Assembly: GCA_002104905.1 (NCBI GenBank)
Contig: MCFE01000327.1
Span: 30,341-94,340 of the forward strand
Origin: Basidiobolus meristosporus CBS 931.73
Taxonomy: Eukaryota; Basidiobolomycota; Basidiobolomycetes; Basidiobolales; Basidiobolaceae
Direction: 5' to 3'
Length of the DNA: 64,000 bases
Positions 10,200 through 22,202 of this stretch are shown here, piece by piece (within the stretch, counting starts at the first letter, position 1; every line of letters starts with the position of its first letter). Below the pieces are notes generated by a model. The model had not been told where the DNA came from, ran no database searches, and saw nothing but the letters and a program-made list of their open reading frames with translations. A program made the position numbers and the translations under genes.

Positions 10200-11856
10200 A
10201 ACTCTGGCATGAGCCCAACAGCTTTCACCACTGTTCATTTACTGGTTCCCACACCTCATGGTCTTCAGCCAGCACTGCAAGGTCTAGTACCTTGTCTGCC
10301 ATTCTTTGCAATAAATCCTTGTAATATTCAAGTGCATTTTCTTGAGCACTGCACTTGAAGAAGTTATGTAACCTCTTGGTGGGCATATTGATGTTCCATA
10401 ATTCCACTAAAGGCATTGTGATAGCCTTCTAGTACCTTACATTGTAGCCTTGTCTGTCAGTGGGATCTCCACTCTGTCACCAATGGAGGATATGGAGGCT
10501 GTGGTAGACAAATTACCTTTTTCTGCAAACTAATCTACCTTGCTGGTATGTAGCTCAACTGGCTGCACTTCCAACTCTTGTGAAACCAGCTGTTTTCTTG
10601 TTGGTAATTCTTCTTGAGTATGAAGGGAATTAGTCTGTTTCAGGCTTGCAGCATTAATTGGGAAGTACTGCAGTTTTTTTTGCATACCTCCCTGTCTCAG
10701 GCTTGGGTAGACATTTTTCCCTTAACTGTTTCCTTTACCACTACCAGATCTTTCACTGCTACTTTGGCTGAGTGATTCTTGTAATGAACTACATTTTCTC
10801 CTTGATAAACTTTGCTATACATATGTTTTGGCCTGCTAGCCCCTTGCTGGCACTCTTCTGGCAACCCAACAGTTCTTTATTGCTTTTTTTGAGCACTCAG
10901 TCATTGTTGCAATGGGCTCCTGTAAAAGCTGCTGGTTTTTACCACAGCCAGGTTCTTCACTGCTACCTTGACTGAGTGCTTCTTCAGTAGTTCTATTCTT
11001 TTTCCTTGATAAATGTTGTGCTGGTGCATCCATGTCTGCCTACTGGTTCCTAATTGGAACTCTTCCAGCTACCTGACATCTCCTTGACCCTTGTTTAGAG
11101 CTTTTGTCTGTGATTGTAACATGCTCTTAAGCAAGCCACTTGTTTTTAGCAATAGCACCCTTGTTCTTGTACCTTTGATAGTTTCTGCTATTCTTAGGAT
11201 ACTGCCTTAGCATACCAATACAGGACTAAAATCTGCTTGCCTACTTGAATTTGCAATAATGCTCATGAAACAAGTCAAGTGCATTCTGCTTGGCCTTAAG
11301 CTCCTGATGGTCCCATGGGATACTGGCCTTAAGGTGCTGGTATGCTAGACTTCTGACAGCCTCTTGAATATTAGTCCACTCTTCATTATTGCACTCAACA
11401 GTTTCATGGATCTTCAATGTCTTTTGAAATTTAGGATTTGGTACACACACTACATTGACTCCCTCCCACACTTTGATAGGCTTTTCTGTGAGCTTTATCT
11501 TTGGGCACTGTTGTTGTGCTTCAAAGACTGTATGGTGTTCTTCTGCTGTTACATTGGGATATGACTAAGTTCATGGCTGCAACATTGAGCTATTTGAGTT
11601 ACTTCTTTGCAGCAAAGATACTGCTTTCTCTACCCAGGACATTGATTGCTATACACATATTATCCGCTCATCCTGTTTCTGATCTGTTTTCTGATTTCTC
11701 TGGGCCATTGCATCTATACTATCAGCCACTGCACCAAGCTGCTTCATTAATGCTTTGGTATGAGCTGACAGCATACTTGCTGATATGGGTGGTAGTGATA
11801 TTATGGCAGCCACTTGCTGGTCATCAACTGAGGCTACTGCATTTGCTACATTATAT
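10200..11856 (-). mobile_element. Uncharacterised dispersed repeat, copy 2
   Basis: It aligns with 651-2560 in the same orientation. The minus strand keeps short coding blocks: a terminal KRLHNFFKCSAQENALEYYK stretch at 10225-10416, and EEWTNIQEAVRSLAYQHLKA at 11241-11471, which has a counterpart near 1860-2010. It has two units of the ~205-bp internal module (10802 and 11007), against three in copy 1. Its right end is cut by a copia LTR fragment at 11857. The function is unknown. Confidence 0.55.
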
Positions 11857-11991
11857 ACCTGGTATTGTGGTGAAAATATTCTAAGTAAATCCCAACAAGG
11901 GAATTGGTCAGTATTCTCTAGGATATGAAGGTAATAATCTAAGTGACTCAGTTAGGTGAATATTTAGGTGGAAATACCAATTTTTACAACA
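11857..11991 (-). repeat. Copia LTR fragment
   Basis: It matches the right-hand third of the copia LTR at 36045-36392 (accuracy is high over the ttggtcagtattctctagga and gaatatttaggtgg blocks) and ends in TTACAACA, as that LTR does. Confidence 0.8.
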
Positions 11992-11999
11992 GGTACAAT

Positions 12000-14104
12000 G
12001 TCTCAAATACAAGACTGTCTTAAATTCACGTGATTTTTGTCCAAAAAGGGAGATAATAGCATTGTGTTGTTCAAGGTCAAACTGTTTGCCCCATGGATAG
12101 GACTACTGTGATTCAAAATTGTAAGAGAAGAGAAAAAAGGCTATGTGGCTATTGTAGCAAGCCTCTCAGCCAGGAAGCACACAGACAGCATAGGATGTAT
12201 TACAAGGATCACAGCCAGTATTTTGCCACACAAGTCATATTTGACCATTGATCAATCACTACTGTTCCAACATTATCTTACTAGCCAGTTGATACTTCTA
12301 TATTGGCACCTAGCCATTTTTGTCACCTTGTGCAAACTGAGTCAGGTGTGTTAGTGACACCTTTAGGCTCACATCAGCCTTCTGAATGTGGCATGCAGAG
12401 TGATAGCTCTGATGAAGAAGGTTCACTGATGGATTGTAATCCTATCTCCCCTAACATCAGTACCATGCATGCACCTAGTCAAGTCCCAATATGTAATGAG
12501 TCAAGACCTGTTGGAGCAAACACCAAGGATACTTTGTGGAGCCAAGTAAGCCCAGTAATCCATCTACTGGTGACTGATAAAATGTAGTGGCTAGAGAAGT
12601 GGTGCATTTCCACCAATATCAGTAATGGGGTCTTTGAGAATTTATTGCTACTTCTTGCCAAAATTGTCCTGGGATTCAACCTACTATGTACATGGTACAA
12701 GTGGACAATTGTTATGCAGCTGTCAACCTATGATCCAGAGACTGTCCTGATTCCAGCATGTTATAACAGTTGCATGGCATTCACATCCAAAAATGCTATC
12801 ATTGTAAAATGTCTAAATTGTCAGGAATCCACCACCCTTGAAGGAAAACATTGTTCACACTCTAGATATATTCCAGTAATACTCCATTTAACAAAGCACA
12901 TGCAGTCCAACAAATATTGCAAAGCTATAGAGTACCACACTCAGTATCAATCAAGCACAAGCATTTCCACATATTCAATGGCAAACATTACAAACAGCTA
13001 AGAAGTAAGGGCTACTCAAAAGGTAAAATGACCATGCCTTTGCCTTGGCACTTGATGGATTCTCATTAAAAAAGTACTCTACCAGCAAATCTTGCTGGCC
13101 ACTAATTCTCATCAATCTAAATCAGCTGCCCATCTTACAGTGTCTGAGCAAAAATCTGATGGTAGTCTCACTGGTATCTGGGCCTAAAGCACTGTCCAAC
13201 CTGGATAGCTACCTGTATCCATTGATGGATGAATTTTGTATGCTTTCCGGCTAGATAACAGTAAATGGCCATCATGTAAAAGCGTAAATTATTATCTGCA
13301 TTGGGAATACCCCCAGCCATCAGCAAGATAGCAGGTTTTTCTGGGCACAATGGATGGTATTGCTGTCAATTGTGTGCAATCCAGGGGACTTACTCCATAA
13401 CTCACATATATTATTAGTACCCAAACACCAACACTAAGAACATTGACTTCCCACTGAGAGAATGTACAGAAGCCAGTATGCAATTGCAGTAAAGTTGGCA
13501 AGCTATAAGCCATTGGCCAGAATACAGAATCAATTGGAAGTCAGAGATACTTAATATAGATGGTTCCTGTTGGAGAAAAAGCTTTCAGCTGGTAGTAATG
13601 CACTTGCTTCTCATCAATATCCCCAAACTGATGACCAAGTTGTACATGGGGCATTTCAAGCTAAATGATCCCTTTGAGAGACTGGAGAAATTTGAAGAAT
13701 TGGCAAGATATTACAGAGTATTTGCTACCCTAAGTATTTCACAGAAGCTCCAATCAACACTTATATGCACATGCAATAATAAAGTGCAAGGATTGGATGA
13801 GCTAGATATGTATTTATTCAAGTGGCCTTCTGAAGCCATTGTACCAAGAGTACATTGGAAGCATTGGGAGTCATATGTGAAATGTTGGAATATCTATCCA
13901 GAAGCAGAAAACCAATGGCAACCTGACACATCTACAGCTGTTGTGCAAGGAGTTTGTAATAGGATTTGAGCAGCTATACTACAAACATAAAGCTGAATGC
14001 ATAGATCTCTGCTGCAATTGTATCCATTCTCTACTCCATCATGCTTTATGTGTGGATAATATTGGGCATTACTTCACCTTTTAGGAGTTACCTATAGAGC
14101 AGTA
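12000..14104 (+). pseudogene. CACTA (En/Spm) Tnp2-type transposase, N-terminal and core part (broken)
   Basis: The Tnp2 transposase moves CACTA DNA elements. A zinc-finger-like start, CGYCSKPLSQEAHRQH, is at 12148-12195. Then come a low-complexity acidic region, the block YNSCMAFTSKNAIIVKCLNC with HSRYIPVILHL (12760-12900), the core LDGFSLKK...SCWPLILINLN (13050-13120), GPKALSNLDSYLYPLMDEF (13180-13240), and KLLSALGIPPAISKIAGFSG with CQLCAIQGTY (13284-13390). These follow the order in fungal Tnp2 proteins. The last recognisable part, LYYKHKAECIDL...IHSLLHHAL, is at 13975-14055. Stops and frameshifts are frequent. The coding region is cut at 14104 by a solo LTR and resumes at 15153. Confidence 0.8.
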
Positions 14105-15152
14105 TAGTGGGGTGACAGTGACACCCACTTACAGATGTGCTCATTCCCATATTTTCTACTTCCCTATATCTCTACTACACTTATTTTAGTTTTATCCCAT
14201 TTGTCTTACCTGATCAGTACTATCCCATAAGCCAGTTGACTATAACACCTGCTTACCTTATTGCATAAGTTATCCCTCACTTAATGTAAGATTACTAGCT
14301 GTAAGTACTTCTATATTAGGCAAGCACCCGTGCCAGTACCCGTGACACATGGTCAACCTGTGTCGCCATCCCTACCATTTTCATACCATATATGGTATCC
14401 CTATGTTACACAGGTTTCAGAATACTGATTCCTGATTGGTTGGATGTGCTGTGCCGCTTAGAACCTTCTGGCACCTACTTAGAACATTCTTAGGTCATTC
14501 TGATGTCATTAAGATTTCTACTGATATCCAGAACCTTCTGCAACACCATGATTAGTAATCACTTAGCCAGTAAGAAAAGTATATAAGGGAGGCTATCCCT
14601 CAACAATAAATCATCATCCCTTTTATCAATACACCAACTTGTTGATTAGTGTGATCACTGCTACCTGCTGCTACCTGAACTTCCAACCCCAGACCACAGG
14701 ACACTCCCAGGAAACTGCGCTGATAGCCAACTGACCTTGGAGGCACTACTTGTGAGGAATACTCAGAGTAGGTATCTTTTGTTATAGTTGATTCTTTCCC
14801 AAGTTTGTTCTTGTACAGGCAAAGATACTTTTCTGTCTTTGTAACTATTGACCACAGCTGCATTCTTATCAAGTCCCTGCTGGTGGAGTTTACAGTTGTT
14901 TTGACTTTGGAAGCTTTAGTACATTGTCATCTCAAAGGATGCTGAACCCAGCACATACTTTTGTTAAGACGCCAACTGAATTGGGGATATTAGCTCAATA
15001 GTTTTCCCTTGACAAGCTTCTGGCTTTATTCCCTTTCACATTAGATTAGAGACAGAACCCAAATATTACTAGCAAGCTTTTGCCAGAGGTTATTGCACCC
15101 AGTGAACACCCCACACACAAAACACTTGAGAAGTGTTGGATGTATCTCTCCC
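14105..15152 (+). repeat. Solo LTR (~1.05 kb) of a gypsy family, inserted in the Tnp2 gene
   Basis: It matches the reverse complement of 19241-20281 over its whole length. A TATATAA box is at 14580-14586 and an AATAAA at 14605-14610, as in an LTR U3-R. The right-hand partner is followed by a primer-binding site and gag, which identifies the repeat as an LTR. The Tnp2 relic continues on the far side, so this copy inserted into the CACTA element and then lost its internal part. No clear target duplication could be read. Confidence 0.75.
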
Positions 15153-15780
15153 TTGGACCTATACACCACCACAGCGGATGTGTGGGGAGATAGGAAGACT
15201 AGTCAAGTTGCAGGTATCACCATATCCCAATCTCATCAAGAATATTACCTTCATGTTTGTCATGGATGTTATGAGTTGGCACATGGTGGACAGCCTGGAA
15301 GAGTTGAAAAATACTGAGGACAGATGTGCATGTTGAGACACCTATGCCCCTGGCGTTAAGAAGCTAAGCAGCCCCAATGCATGGGTAAGCAGTTCAGTAA
15401 TGCAAAGTTGGGTTGGGTGTAACATGCACTGATTTTTATTAGGAGAACTCTGCAAAGGTATGTTGGATCTCTCATTGGCAAACAAGAGCCAGATGGCACC
15501 TGTAAGGGGGACCAGAATTCAGCAGGGAGTAGGAATATATTGGCTAAATACCAAGAAGTCCTTTGCAGATATTCAGGAGGTATTCATGGCAGAAGTGGTA
15601 ACAACCAAGCATATGTTTGCAAGATGTATATGTCACCTTCAGTACAAGCTATATGGCAACTTTGCATGTATTACACCAGAAAGCAGTAAAGTTGAGGTGA
15701 TAGAGGTATGCCAATTGCAGCTGGTGTGTGCATTTGTACAGGTTACTAAGCAGGAGGCCATAGTTTTTTTTTGATTTGAA
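15153..15780 (+). pseudogene. CACTA Tnp2 transposase, C-terminal part (broken)
   Basis: Continuation of the transposase after the solo LTR: IGRLVKLQVSPYPNLIKNI (15189-15245) fits the conserved block that follows the IHALLH-type block in Tnp2 proteins, and it is followed by FVMDVMSWHMVDSLEELK. A spliceosomal-looking gap (gtaag near 15386, ttttattag near 15441) may be an intron. The last piece, 15460-15774, has SSKVEVIEVCQLQLVCAFVQ, typical of the end of these proteins. Confidence 0.6.
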
Positions 15781-15786
15781 CTACAT

Positions 15787-16797
15787 GCAGAATACCCAAG
15801 GTAGTAGTGGGTAAGCAAATAAAGAGGGGTGATTCTACAGTGGAATATACAAATTGCCCAAGGGGAGGTAGAAAAGGAAATACCACTTGGTCAATTGATA
15901 TGGTAGTATTATACCCAACCAGCTGTGGCCTGCTGTACTGCCATGATAATGCTTTCAGAGACTGGCAATGGGGCCATTAAAATACCATCAAGATTCTTGC
16001 CATATATGGCAACTGGAAACCCTAGCTGGTTGGATCCATTTAAAATAGTTGTAGAGTGCATTAAGATTGCAACAATGCCATGCAGTTATTGTTACAGCTC
16101 CAATCAAACCCTGTCAAGTTTCATAATTTTGTTTGGCAGTAAAATTAGCATAACACCATTGTAATCCCATCATAAGATTGTTAGAGGGTCACTAATTCCA
16201 AGCTGCAGGTATTATGACAGTCTCCAAACAGGATCCTAATGGCTTATCTGGGTTGGATCCACCTGTGGGACCAAGTTACTTTTCTTAGGGTAGATGTGGA
16301 ATACCCAAGTTATTAGTGGGTAAGCAAATAAAAATGGATGATTCTATAGCTGAATATAATAATGGTGCAAATGCAAGTAGAAAGTGGGAATATCATTTAG
16401 TAAATTGGCACACAAGCATCATACAGAGCTGGTTGTAGGCCTCTGTACTACTGTTGTAATGCCAGCAAAGGTCTGCAATGAGGCCATCAGAACCATGTTA
16501 AGCTTCTTGCCATGTAAAACAAATGGAAGTGTTGACTGGTCATGTCTGCACAAATAAATGTTGATCACATTAAGACCATTGGAATGCCAAGCTGTTCCTA
16601 TCAAGAGGCTGCCAAACACTGTCAAGTTTTGACTTTGTTAGGCAGTAAACTCAGCAAAACACCACCACTACCCTATCATAAGATTATGTACAGGGTTGTA
16701 AGCTCAAAGCTGCAAGCATTATGATGGTCTTATTGCAGGATGCTGGCTGTGATCTGGATTGCATCCACTGCTGGGACCAAATTGTAGCTATAGGGGC
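15787..16797. repeat. Tandem duplication, two units of ~509 bp
   Basis: Unit 1 runs 15787-16294 and unit 2 runs 16296-16797. Both start with a GGAATACCCAAG-like block (15788 and 16297), keep agtgggtaagcaaataaa and end in a gggaccaa block. The offset between the matching bases is 509. No conserved reading frame is seen. It follows the end of the Tnp2 relic, so it may be the element's non-coding 3' region. Confidence 0.75.
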
Positions 16798-17051
16798 TCT
16801 GAGTAGCTCACCCTTGATCATTTATGGTAACTTATTGGATCTCTGCATCAATTATAGCATCAAAGTGGGGATCCAAGTCTTTAAATGATTGCGGTCCCTG
16901 CTGAGATAGTAGACCTGCTCTGTAGGATAGTACCACATTGAGCCATGAGTGGCAATAGCCAATCAATGCACACAAACATAGGAGGTGATAGAGTGTCTGG
17001 GATCAGAAAGTGAGCAAGTTGGCAGGGAACCATTCAAAAGCCACTTATATA
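16798..17051 (-). repeat. CACTA-related scrap
   Basis: A short piece near 16920-16960 (ggatagtaccacattgagcc) is the same as 45058-45077 and belongs to the Tnp2-related repeat there. Nothing else is recognised. Confidence 0.4.
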
Positions 17052-17400
17052 TGTTGTAAAAATTTGTAATTCCACCTAAATATTCACCTAACTTAGTCAC
17101 TTAGATCATCACCTTCAAATCCTGGAGAATACTGACCAAATTCCTTGTTGGGATTTACTTAGAATATTTTCACCAAAACACCAGGTACCCAGAACATGAA
17201 AATTCTCAAAGTTGTCCAAACAGCCCCAAACTTTGCACACATGCTCTTGGGACCTTCCTTAACCTATTCTATGTGTTTGTAATGCCAGGACCAGGTAAAA
17301 GTATAAATACTACTTTTACATTCAATAAATCATTAAGTGAAAACCACATAATCTACTTGTTCTCCCAATCACTTCCAATATCTCCAAGACTCTTACAACA
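17052..17400 (+). repeat. Copia solo LTR (349 bp)
   Basis: A full LTR, TGTTGTAAAAATT...CTTACAACA, nearly the reverse complement of 36045-36392. The flanks ATATA (17047-17051) and ATATG (17401-17405) match at four of five bases and are a likely target-site duplication. It contains agtataaatactac, a TATA-like box, near 17300. Confidence 0.88.
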
Positions 17401-17410
17401 ATATGTTGTT

Positions 17411-17557
17411 GTGATGAAAAATTTGACTAAGTTTTGAGTGAAATCTGGGGTGCAATTATTTTTCAACAGTCCCTGGTTGGTGTCCTGACAAGACCAGTAC
17501 ATCTTAGTCACAGGACTTTATACTTGTGACAGCCTTTTGACAGGATCATTACAACAA
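17411..17557 (-). repeat. LTR-like fragment matching 281-428
   Basis: The reverse complement matches 281-428, including agtcctgtgactaag and ggactgttga. It separates the solo copia LTR from the gypsy-2 gag-protease relic and may mark the insertion that removed that element's pol genes. Confidence 0.55.
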
Positions 17558-17639
17558 TTTTTCATAGAGTGTAGCTGTAGATTAAGTTCTTGTATAGTTT
17601 ACCAAACAGATTCATTTAAGTAATTTTAAGTTGTAGCCT

Positions 17640-19220
17640 TAGTAGTGGTCACCCATGGTCTACTAGGCAGAAGGTGAATGTTTGCCTTCTGGCAGATGAA
17701 GAGGGGATGCCAGACTTGTTCCTTGTACCTTGATAGGGAATCTGTTGACTATACCATAGAGTAGACTAGATCCTGAGTTTGCAACAGTCATGTCCCATAT
17801 GGTTTCTCTGTCAGCTGGCAGTAGCTCCTTGTCTCTAAGTGTCTTCCAAAAGTCTAGAGACATAACACTTATCTCCAAACCACTGTCAATATGGCAGTTA
17901 ACAAGGTCTGAGTATATATATGGATCCTTTCACTATAGTGGTTGCAACTGAGTAAATGGTCCTACATGCTGTGCTATCTTCATTGTTCTGGTGGTTATCA
18001 TGATTTGTGTGAATAATGTAGGTGCCCATATGTTCAACTGCTTGACATATTGTACTATGTTGCTCATCACAGCTCTTCAAAACAGATGATGATACACTCA
18101 TGATCTTTCCAACCAACAATGGGAGGTTCTGCTTCAGCAACTTCTCAGCAATCAGATGAGGGCCTGAGGAACATACTATCTTTGAGGTAATCTGAGAGCA
18201 AGGCAAAAGTTTTGAGTGGGCAGCCTACTTGGCCTCTTGTCAATGATTACCTCAGGTTCTTCATATTACGGTCTTGTAAGGATGGGTTGACTGGCTCCTC
18301 AGCAAGGTGCTTGGGATGGTAAAGGCATCAGCATTATATTCTTTGTTGTCAGGCAAATAGGATGCACTTTGTGTGTCCAAATAGAGGCATTAATGGTAAT
18401 CTTCCTATTTGCTGAATCAGGTTTTTGGAACAGGGCACTCATACCTCCACTTTGGAAGTAGGTGGGGATCCTTTTTCCTTTCTTGTCAGCAAGCATTCCA
18501 TCAGCATTATCTGTCAGGTTGGATTTTAAGATTTTGATAGTGGTGAAAGTCAGTTTTGCTGTTAGGAGAACAACTTCATTGCTGCAAAGCATGAGATGCA
18601 AGACTTGTTGTGTTTGACCGCACATAGGTCAAGTTTCTTTGTCAAGTCTTGGGGAGGCCTTGAGCAAAGCAATGTATCATGGAAAACCCATTATAGCTTG
18701 GGACTCTAGGAGTGGCTTGGCCATATCTCTACAATGTTGAATGAACTTTTCAATTGGTAGCTTGGAAGGTCTAGTCCTCCCAAAGTGTATCAAGTCTTCA
18801 ATTTGACTGTAGATAGAGGGTCTACCATACTTGGCTTTTGGGTGGGTCATCATTAAGGTCCCATTTGTTAGAATGTCTGTTGGATGCAAGAGAAAAGTTT
18901 AACAGAACTCATGAATGGCTCCTTGCCTGAAAAGCTTAGTGGTAATATCATTGTTGCAGTAATAGGCAAAGTCTTCAGCCATTTCTTGTTTTGAGAGGCA
19001 GCACATCTTGCAGAGCTTCTCCCATCCAAATTTGAAGCTTTCCTCATTATTTCCATTAAATTGGAGAGCTCCATGTTGGAGTGGTAATGGCATAGAACTC
19101 ATTTGAAATGGTAGGTTGGTGTTGTAATCTTGATAATATTAGTAGTCTCTTTTCAATAAGTGAATAGTGGCTTGAATCTTCTGGCAAATCTTGTTGGGTC
19201 CTAGGGGGTTGGTATAGTCT
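17640..19220 (-). pseudogene. Gypsy family 2, gag-protease relic
   Basis: Internal part of the element whose 5' LTR is 19241-20281. Gag spans about 19220-18300, with a capsid-like stretch (FNGNNEESFKFGWEKLCKMC near 19050-18990, the usual place of the gag FDG motif) and YSQIEDLIHFGRTRPSKLP. The protease-like part is at 17663-17890: CHIDSGLEISVMSLDFWKTL, followed by VANSGSSLLYGIV, resembles a retropepsin start in which DTG/DSG is kept. Frames are broken by stops. RT, RNase H and integrase are absent, so the element is truncated near 17640. Confidence 0.6.
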
Positions 19221-19237
19221 TCCCATGTTGGGTGCCA
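19221..19237 (-). other. Primer-binding site, lysine-tRNA-like
   Basis: Reads TGGCACCCAACATGGGA on the minus strand, close to the TGGCGCCCAACGTGGG primer site used by many retroelements. It sits directly inside the LTR end at 19241. Confidence 0.6.
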
Positions 19238-19240
19238 AAT

Positions 19241-20281
19241 ATGAGGAGAGATACTTACAACACTTCTCAAGTGCTTTTTGCGTGAGGTGTCTGCTGGGTG
19301 CAATAGCCTCTGGTAAAAGCTTGCTAGGGCTACTTGGGTTTTGTCTCTGCTCTAATATGAAGGGGAATGAAGCCACAAGCTTGTCAATGGAAGGCCATTG
19401 AGTTACAATCCCCAACTTAGTTGGCATCCTAACAAAAGTATGTGCTGGGCTCAGCATCCTTTGGGATGACAATGAACTAAAGCTTGCAAAGTCAAAACAA
19501 CTGTAAACTCTACCAGCAGGGACATGATAAGAATGCAGCTGTGGTCAATAATGACAATGACAGAAAAGTATCTTCTCCTGTACAAGTACAAACTCGGGAA
19601 AAATCTAATCTAATAAAAGATACAGACACTGAGTATTCCTCACCAGCAGTGCCCCCAAGGTCAGTTGGCTGTCAGCACAGTCTCCTGAGAGTATCCTGTA
19701 GTCTGGGATTGGAAGTTCAGGCAGCAGCTGGTGTCAGTGATCACACTAATCAAAAAGCTGGTATAGTGATAAAAGGAATGATGATTTATGAATGAGGGAT
19801 CCCTCCTTTATATACTTTTCACACTGGCCAAGTAATTACTAATCATGGTGCTCCAGAAGGCTCAAGAGATCAATAGAAATCTTAATGATATCAGAATGAG
19901 CTAAGAATGTTCCAAGTAGATACCAGAAGGCTCCAAGAGACACCACATATCCTGCCAATCAGGGATCAGTTTTTTGAAGCCTGTATAAAGTAGAGATACC
20001 ATATATGGGATGAAAATGGTATGGGTGGTGACTTAGTTTGGTTATAGGGACTGGCTCTGGTACTTGTCTTACATAGAAGCACTAAAATCTAGTGATCTTA
20101 CACAAAGTGAGGAAAAATGTGTGTCATAAAATATGCAGGTGTTGTAGTTATCCTGCTTATGTCACAGCATTGATCAGATAAGACAAATGGAATAAAACCA
20201 AAATATGTATAGTAGAAAAATAGGGAAGTAGAAAAAATGGGGATGAGAACTTCTGTCAGTAGTTGTCACTCTGACCCACTA
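19241..20281 (-). repeat. Gypsy family 2 5' LTR
   Basis: Reverse-complement partner of the solo LTR at 14105-15152. A GTATATAAA box is at about 19810 on the minus strand. It ends beside the primer-binding site. Confidence 0.75.
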
Positions 20282-20855
20282 CTCCACCATAATCCCACCA
20301 TATAATTGATTTTCCTGTAGAACTTAGATTGTTGTCTATGTGCTTTGTAGTCTCTTTACAGGTTTATTAACAATGAATATTAGAATACTCAGCAATACAG
20401 GTAATGCATGGGAAGTCTTGGAGCTTTTAGACTTGTAATTGAGGCATGGAAATTCTAGAATGAAAGGCTCTCCCTGTGTTGTTCAGCTGGGGAAGTCATG
20501 TGTATGTAATATGTGGTTTCACTCTTTTGGGCAATTCCCCAAGCAGTACATATAATACAAAGCTAGAACATTGAAGTTAAACAGATGAGACATAGGTGCA
20601 ACAACTGGAAAATTCACTTTTTGGTCAATGCCATGCATAATGTGTAAGGTCTCCAAAGGATTGAAGGGATGCATTTGGTACACATCACCCATTGCACTCT
20701 GAATATAGCTCCAGAGGTCTGTAACCTGTCACAAAAATGCATAGCACCATCTTGGTCCACTGGTACTATCTGGCTCTATATTTGAATATTAGCCTTGAAG
20801 TAAAACCTATACAAAGCACTTATAGTGACAGATAGCACTGGTAGTCCAAAATAGT
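20282..20855. other. No recognisable gene (570 bp)
   Basis: AT-rich sequence with a few short blocks shared with the Tnp2-related scraps (gataactagcaccagta-type motifs near 20830). No long frame and no RNA gene seen. Confidence 0.4.
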
Positions 20856-21360
20856 GCCATGCACTTATGTGACAAATTACAAACATCTGGGGCTGGATTC
20901 AGAGTGCCATGGGTATTTAATATCCAATGCACGCTACAATCCTTCTGTGCTCTTACACATCATCACAATATTGATCCCAAGAAAGAGGTTGAAATATGGG
21001 TTCTCTCCAGCATAGTGGGTGAAACACACAGGCTGCTTTGCATGAATATGTAGAGCTATGCTTCATACTCTGTTGCCAAAAATAGACTTACTTAGCCTTG
21101 CTGGCACATTTCAGCACTATTTAGCACACATGGCCCAATGTGGCACTTTCCAATGGAAAAGGTCTCACATACTCTACAATTCACATACATTTTTATTATC
21201 CCTAAACCAACACCAAGAACACCATCTTCCCACAAATAGAACATAATGAAGTCAGCATGCAATTGCAGCAAAGCTGGCAAGCTATAAGCCATAGGCCAGA
21301 ATATAAAATTAATTAAAACAGATATACTTAAGATGATAGGTATGTCCTGGAGCAAAAGCT
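20856..21360 (+). pseudogene. CACTA Tnp2 fragments (C-terminal and middle pieces)
   Basis: 20860-21060 encodes SGAGFRVPWVFNI, which matches the AARFRVPWILRTES block read on the minus strand at 45200-45393. 21100-21160 encodes ALFSTHGPMWHFP, which corresponds to ALFGTHGSMWYYP in the same relative. 21165-21360 then jumps to sequence matching 13395-13590 (caacaccaagaac and gcaagctataagcca blocks). Two pieces of related transposase genes are joined out of order. Confidence 0.6.
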
Positions 21361-21361
21361 T

Positions 21362-21640
21362 TGCACTTCTTCATTCTCTACCTGGGATATTAATTGCTGC
21401 ACATGCATTACTTGGTTGTCCTGTTTCTGGACAGCTTCCCAATTTCTTTGGACCATCACATCTATCCTGTTAGCCACAACACATAAATGCCTATTGATGC
21501 ATTGGTATATTCTGTCAGCACACTTACAAATACTGATGGTGGTGATGTTTTGACAGTCATTTGTTGCATTCTACCAGAGGTACCGCATTTGCTATATTCT
21601 TATCTACCTGAGCATTGTGGTGAGCTTGCTGCTCTGCTGA
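21362..21640 (-). repeat. Uncharacterised dispersed repeat, copy 3 (partial)
   Basis: It matches 11620-11870 and 2260-2450: tctctacctgggatatt, ccatcacatctatcctgttagcca and gagcattgtgg blocks. Only the part that encoded the coiled-coil-like N-terminal region remains. Confidence 0.6.
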
Positions 21641-21894
21641 TATTCTCAGGTGTCTACTTGACTTAGCACTAGAGCAATCTACATTATTAGCTTCAGTAAG
21701 CACACTGTGAACATTGCCATTTATGGATGTAGTCACGATTGCTACACTGAATGTCAAAGCAGGCTGTTGTCCAACCATTCTTCAGCTGCTTCCTGCAGTG
21801 GGATCTGCTTGGAAACCTGATGACTCTGCTTCATTTTTGGCAGTATATGTATGGAAGTGGGTCAAACCAGTGGGGACATAGTGCTATTTTGAAT

Positions 21895-22202
21895 ATCTAA
21901 GAAAAAAACTTTAAAAAAGCCAGCAGAATACCATCATATTATCAGCTGAATTCCAACTTTTCCAAAGATGGCAAGTCCCAATATCTCATGTATTAGTCCC
22001 ATAGAAGACAAGTAGATATCCTTTCCAGGGGAGACTAGGCCAGCTAGCATATATACCATATCTGGTAATCAGTTACTCTTTACTTCCATCAAAGATTGCA
22101 GCACAAGATTTGAAGCAGAAGCATCAACTGAATACCCAAGAAATACCATTCAGATACCAGCTAAAAATCCAATGAGTTCCAACTTTGAGATTTTTCATAG
22201 GG
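21895..22202. mobile_element. MITE copy 2 (308 bp, reverse orientation)
   Basis: Its reverse complement follows 8682-9002 end to end: aaaaatctcaaagttgg at the start, ttgatggaagtaa and ggcctagtct in the middle, atgatggtattctgctgg at the end. The terminal motifs are ATCTAAG (21895) and CATAGGG (22196-22202), decayed forms of CCCTAAG/CTTAGGG. Confidence 0.75.

Noticed and set aside
14105-20281. A DIRS-type element or a large TIR transposon bounded by the 1-kb inverted repeats
   Set aside because: The right-hand repeat is followed by a primer-binding site and gag-protease, and the left-hand one sits within a Tnp2 gene that continues on both sides. Two separate LTR insertions explain everything.
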